NCBI GenBank assembly: GCA_031274565.1
Contig: JAISPY010000146.1
Coordinates: forward strand, 1-23,077
DNA length: 23,077 nucleotides
DNA from: Treponema sp.
Lineage (GTDB): Bacteria; Spirochaetota; Spirochaetia; Treponematales; Breznakiellaceae
Reading direction: 5' to 3'
In this document: positions 20,712 through 23,077 of the stretch, in pieces
Layout: every line of letters begins with the position of its first letter
How positions within the stretch are numbered: position 1 is the stretch's first letter
Made by a program: the position numbers and the translations under genes
The notes under the pieces: generated by a model
The model's database searches: none
What the model saw: the letters and a program-made list of their open reading frames with translations, nothing else
Told to the model about the DNA's origin: nothing

Positions 20712-21661
20712 GGGTTCCGCAACCGGACCTGCACAGTTACCCGTTCAGGCTCTTTCCGTAACAGTCTGAAGTCCTGAGTAGGCTGCGCCGCTACTGGCAG
20801 GGTATAGGTCCCTGGTTCGCTTATGGCCGAACAATCCACATACAGGAATGCCGCTGGCGGCTGGTACTGTTCCAAGGCCCGCTGGCTCCCCTCAAGGCGA
20901 ACGCTGCCCACAAGCACGTCTAATTCCCCGATGAACCGTTCATGCAGCCGGTCAATTGCAATCGGCAGTTGGGTAAAATTCTCCAGACCGAGGATTTCCC
21001 GGATAGACCCCTGAAATTCGGTCATACCGTTCCCCTGGATCACCACCAGGGGATCGCGGTTTAAGATACTAACCATGATGGAAAAATCTTCGCTTCTGCC
21101 CTCAAGCTCAATAAGATCGGTGGCCAGTTCCGCAATGCCTTTCATAAGCTCCGCCGGACCTTCGATGAGCGCTTGGGAGGGCGAGAGGGTAGCGGAAACC
21201 AATTCGTATCCCCGTTGCAGGGGGCCTCGGGTATTCGCCTTCAAGGGAACGTATTTACTTACTTTCTGGTCCAAGGCAATGGATATTTCCAGCGGTTCCA
21301 CCTTGATTTCCAGCGGCTCAAGCCCCTGGGCGGTTCCTTGGGCGCGGACCAGTACCGGCGCCCGATAGATGCCCTTCTCTTTACCTTTAAGGTTAATATA
21401 GGGTTCCACGTCCTCTTCCAAAAGGGAACGGACCCGGGCGGCGTCCCCCCGGACACTGATGCGGATCATCCGGGTATAGGCGCTAGAGGGAATCAGATTA
21501 CCATCGGTCTCCACCACCAGGGGAACCGAAAAGAATCGCTCCTCCAGGGTATTCATGAAGTGAAATACAAAGAGGAGTAGCGCCAGGGCAATGGAGAGCA
21601 CTTTGGCAGGCCAATTTTCTGCGACTCGGGCGAGTAATTTCCTAGTGTCCAAGGATACCAC
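20708..21661 (-). CDS. cdaR: YbbR-domain protein, CdaA regulator CdaR
   Basis: The 317-residue product has one N-terminal membrane helix (about 19-35, VLSIALALLLFVFHF) followed by extracytoplasmic YbbR-type beta modules, for example YVPLKANTRGPLQRGYELVSATLSPSQALIEGP near residue 135-168 (quoted in part as VPLKANTRGPLQRGYEL). In other bacteria CdaR binds CdaA and modulates c-di-AMP synthesis. The gene overlaps cdaA by 20 bases. The start is uncertain: GTG 21661 has AAAGG only two bases away, whereas TTG 21652, three codons later, has a better-spaced AAAGGG. Confidence 0.88.
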   Translation of the reverse strand: MVSLDTRKLLARVAENWPAKVLSIALALLLFVFHFMNTLEERFFSVPLVVETDGNLIPSSAYTRMIRISVRGDAARVRSLLEEDVEPYINLKGKEKGIYRAPVLVRAQGTAQGLEPLEIKVEPLEISIALDQKVSKYVPLKANTRGPLQRGYELVSATLSPSQALIEGPAELMKGIAELATDLIELEGRSEDFSIMVSILNRDPLVVIQGNGMTEFQGSIREILGLENFTQLPIAIDRLHERFIGELDVLVGSVRLEGSQRALEQYQPPAAFLYVDCSAISEPGTYTLPVAAQPTQDFRLLRKEPERVTVQVRLRNP

Positions 21662-22472
21662 CCTTTCCCGCGGCTATGGCTGCGGTTTGTTCGGCTGCGC
21701 CGCTCCTCACCCCATGTTCAAGCAGTTCCCGCAGTTTGCCGGTAACCTCAACCGAAGAAAGGTCATAGTACAATTTACCGTCAAAGGCAATTGATATGGC
21801 CCCGGTCTCCTCGGAAACCACCAGGATCACCGCGTCGGACTGTTCCGACATACCCAGAGAAGCCCGATGCCGGGTACCGAAACTCTTCTTGATATCCTGC
21901 TGCTCAGACAGGGGCAGAATACACCCGGCAGAAGCGATCCGTCCGCTCTGAATAACCATGGCCCCATCGTGCAGGGGACCGTCAAATTCAAAGACCGTAA
22001 CAATGAGACTAGAAGAGATTTCCGCGTTCATCCTGGTCCCGGTATCGATGATGTTCTTGAGGTTCACCCGCCGGGGAAACACCACCAGCATCCCCCGCCG
22101 CTCCTGGGAGAGCTTTTCCGCAGCAGTAACCACCGCTTCAAGATGGCCTAACCGGGGTTTACTGTCAGGCCGGAACAACTCGCTCTGGCCCAGCCTCAGG
22201 ATGATCTTCCGCAATTCAGGCTGAAATACAATAGCCACTGCCACAAACAGTCCTGGAGCGAGGAAGTTGAGAACCCATTGCAGGGTCGTTAATTTGAATA
22301 GCACCGCAAAACCGTACACCAGGGCCAGAAAGCCTGCGCCTTTGACCATCTGCATGGCCTGGGTTTTCACCAATAGATCATAGGCCTTATAGAGCAAAAA
22401 CGAAAGGAGCGCCACATCCAGGACCGGACGAATCATATCATAAAACGCGGTAAGCCGCTGAAGCCATTCCAC
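21642..22472 (-). CDS. cdaA: Diadenylate cyclase CdaA (DAC domain)
   Basis: CdaA makes cyclic di-AMP from two ATP molecules at the inner membrane face; c-di-AMP controls potassium and osmotic balance and cell-wall stability. The 276-residue product has three hydrophobic helices in the first 85 residues, then the DAC domain with D169-G170-A171 (PLHDGAMVI) and GTRHRASLGMSE (199-210), the two active-site motifs. The GTG start at 22472 has AAGGG six bases upstream. It heads the cdaA-cdaR-acpS operon; the glmM that often follows cdaA-cdaR elsewhere is replaced by acpS. Confidence 0.95.
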   Translation of the reverse strand: MEWLQRLTAFYDMIRPVLDVALLSFLLYKAYDLLVKTQAMQMVKGAGFLALVYGFAVLFKLTTLQWVLNFLAPGLFVAVAIVFQPELRKIILRLGQSELFRPDSKPRLGHLEAVVTAAEKLSQERRGMLVVFPRRVNLKNIIDTGTRMNAEISSSLIVTVFEFDGPLHDGAMVIQSGRIASAGCILPLSEQQDIKKSFGTRHRASLGMSEQSDAVILVVSEETGAISIAFDGKLYYDLSSVEVTGKLRELLEHGVRSGAAEQTAAIAAGKGGILGH

Positions 22473-22495
22473 CGTATACCCTTATACCATAACAT

Positions 22496-22524
22496 CGGAT
22501 CTGGTAGATCCGCTCTCTATTATA
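22496..22524 (-). promoter_or_regulatory. cdaA promoter -10 and leader hairpin
   Basis: On the minus strand a perfect TATAAT (22524 to 22519) is followed by cggatct-acc-agatccg, an exact 7-bp-arm hairpin (22496-22512) beginning at about the expected transcription start. No good -35 is seen 17 bases upstream. The hairpin may be an operator or a 5' stabiliser. Confidence 0.5.
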
Positions 22525-22596
22525 CATGAAATTGCATAGAAGAACCTATACCCGATCCAGCATAGAATAGACCGCTGATTTCTGCAAGCCTGCGGA

Positions 22597-22826
22597 TTGC
22601 ATGGAGCAGGGCCGGCGCATATAAACAAAAGAGTCCGCGAATGACGCGAATTAACGCGAATTATGAAATGACCACCGTGCTTAATTCGCAAAAATGAGCG
22701 GGTATTTTTTAAAGATAAAAAATCCACCGATTACGCGGATGTAACGGATTTTAGCGCGTGATTCCTGCTTAATCCGGGTAATTCGTGGACAAAACTTGTT
22801 ATGTGCGCCGGCCCTGTTGCATGGAG
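22597..22826. mobile_element. Intact MITE: 210-bp element (22607-22816) with 13-bp perfect TIRs and 10-bp target duplication
   Basis: cagggccggcgca (22607-22619) is the exact reverse complement of tgcgccggccctg (22804-22816). The element is flanked directly by ttgcatggag at 22597-22606 and 22817-22826, a perfect 10-base target-site duplication. Imperfect inverted similarity continues inward for about 20 bases (ATAAACAAAAGAGTCCGCGAA against ATAACAAGTTTTGTCCACGAA). The interior holds short-period words (CGCGAATGA CGCGAATTAA CGCGAATTAT; CCGATTACG CGGATGTAA CGGATT) and no gene, so movement must depend on a transposase elsewhere. Confidence 0.85.
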
Positions 22827-22900
22827 TGGCGTCTGCTTGTGGCAGCCCAATCCGTACAACCTGCGGCCATCATGGTTACCCTGCTTTATCCGATGTTCCG

Positions 22901-23077
22901 TTATGTATGGGCCGCCCAGGAACCGCCCCGGGTACCATCTTTCCGGGTATAGAGGAAAATCCGGTTTTTCCCTAGGTTCGATTCTTCATAGAAACGCCGA
23001 ACCGATGCGGCAATACCCTCTCCGTCAAGGCCGTTTATATGCAGGAGTTCCTCCCGTTTACCCAAAGCCCCGAAACT
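22901..23077 (-). CDS. C-terminal fragment of an unrecognised protein, 5' end beyond window
   Basis: On the minus strand one frame is open from the window edge for 58 codons to a TAA at 22903-22901, with coding-like composition. The visible end reads SFGALGKREELLHINGLDG, then EGIAASVRRFYEE, SNLGKNRIFLYTRKD and GTRGGSWAAHT. I do not recognise the family. The alternating charged/hydrophobic pattern suggests a soluble domain rather than a membrane segment. It lies upstream of cdaA in the same direction but is separated by the MITE and the cdaA promoter. Confidence 0.6.
   Translation of the reverse strand, partial: SFGALGKREELLHINGLDGEGIAASVRRFYEESNLGKNRIFLYTRKDGTRGGSWAAHT

Larger units (their letters stand above)
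22473..22900. other. Gene-free stretch upstream of cdaA
   Basis: It holds the cdaA promoter, the MITE and about 75 further bases before the stop of the next minus-strand gene. The 81-codon minus-strand frame at 22482-22727 spans the MITE and its edge and is not credible as a gene. Confidence 0.6.

Noticed and set aside
22482..22727. 81-codon minus-strand frame upstream of cdaA
   Set aside because: It overlaps the cdaA promoter region and half of the MITE; composition is repeat-derived.
22970..22990. GGTTCGATTC, a tRNA T-arm-like word
   Set aside because: The flanking bases do not form a T stem, no acceptor, D or anticodon arms are found, and the word lies inside the minus-strand coding end.

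Overview
The window reads as chromosomal DNA of a GC-moderate anaerobic spirochaete, most plausibly a Treponema-type organism of a gut or sediment. The basis is a BspA-like LRR_5 surface protein with a Flg_new-type module, a clostridial-order Rnf operon, rubrerythrin, and many small palindromic repeats between genes. This taxonomic call is inference from gene content; no rRNA or tRNA gene is present to fix it.

Left part, + strand. A BspA-like leucine-rich-repeat protein, cut by the window start (2-1321), is followed by a gene-free stretch of about 600 bases holding a 29-base palindrome and a candidate promoter. Next comes rnfCDGEAB (1929-7000), the ion-pumping ferredoxin:NAD+ oxidoreductase, with overlapping ATGA junctions from rnfD to rnfA. 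An AAA+ ATPase of the DUF815 type (6997-8388) overlaps the rnfB stop codon, and a strong terminator lies at 8640-8679.

AT-rich island (about 8700-10961). A two-gene restriction-modification cassette has base composition and codon use unlike anything around it. It consists of a putative type II endonuclease and a beta-class amino-methyltransferase. It has its own promoter, and repeat-rich spacers lie on both sides.

Centre and right, + strand. An isolated glutamate synthase large subunit, gltB (11379-16100), is followed by a TPP riboswitch with a terminator platform. The riboswitch leads a thiamine/pyrimidine-precursor uptake operon: a MTH1187-type thiamine-binding protein, a ThiX-like permease, a ThiY-like lipoprotein and a ThiZ-like ATPase. 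Four hairpins (17587-17754) sit between permease and lipoprotein, and the permease reading frame runs into them.

Right end, - strand. Rubrerythrin stands alone with its own promoter. A cdaA-cdaR(ybbR)-acpS operon makes and controls c-di-AMP and activates acyl carrier protein. Upstream of cdaA lies an intact 210-bp miniature transposable element with perfect 13-bp terminal inverted repeats and a 10-bp target-site duplication (22597-22826). The last 177 bases are the C-terminus of an unrecognised protein that continues beyond the window.

Most interesting for follow-up are the MITE, the hairpin block that rewrites the thiX C-terminus, the ATPase coupled to rnf, and the duplicated rnfD translation start.
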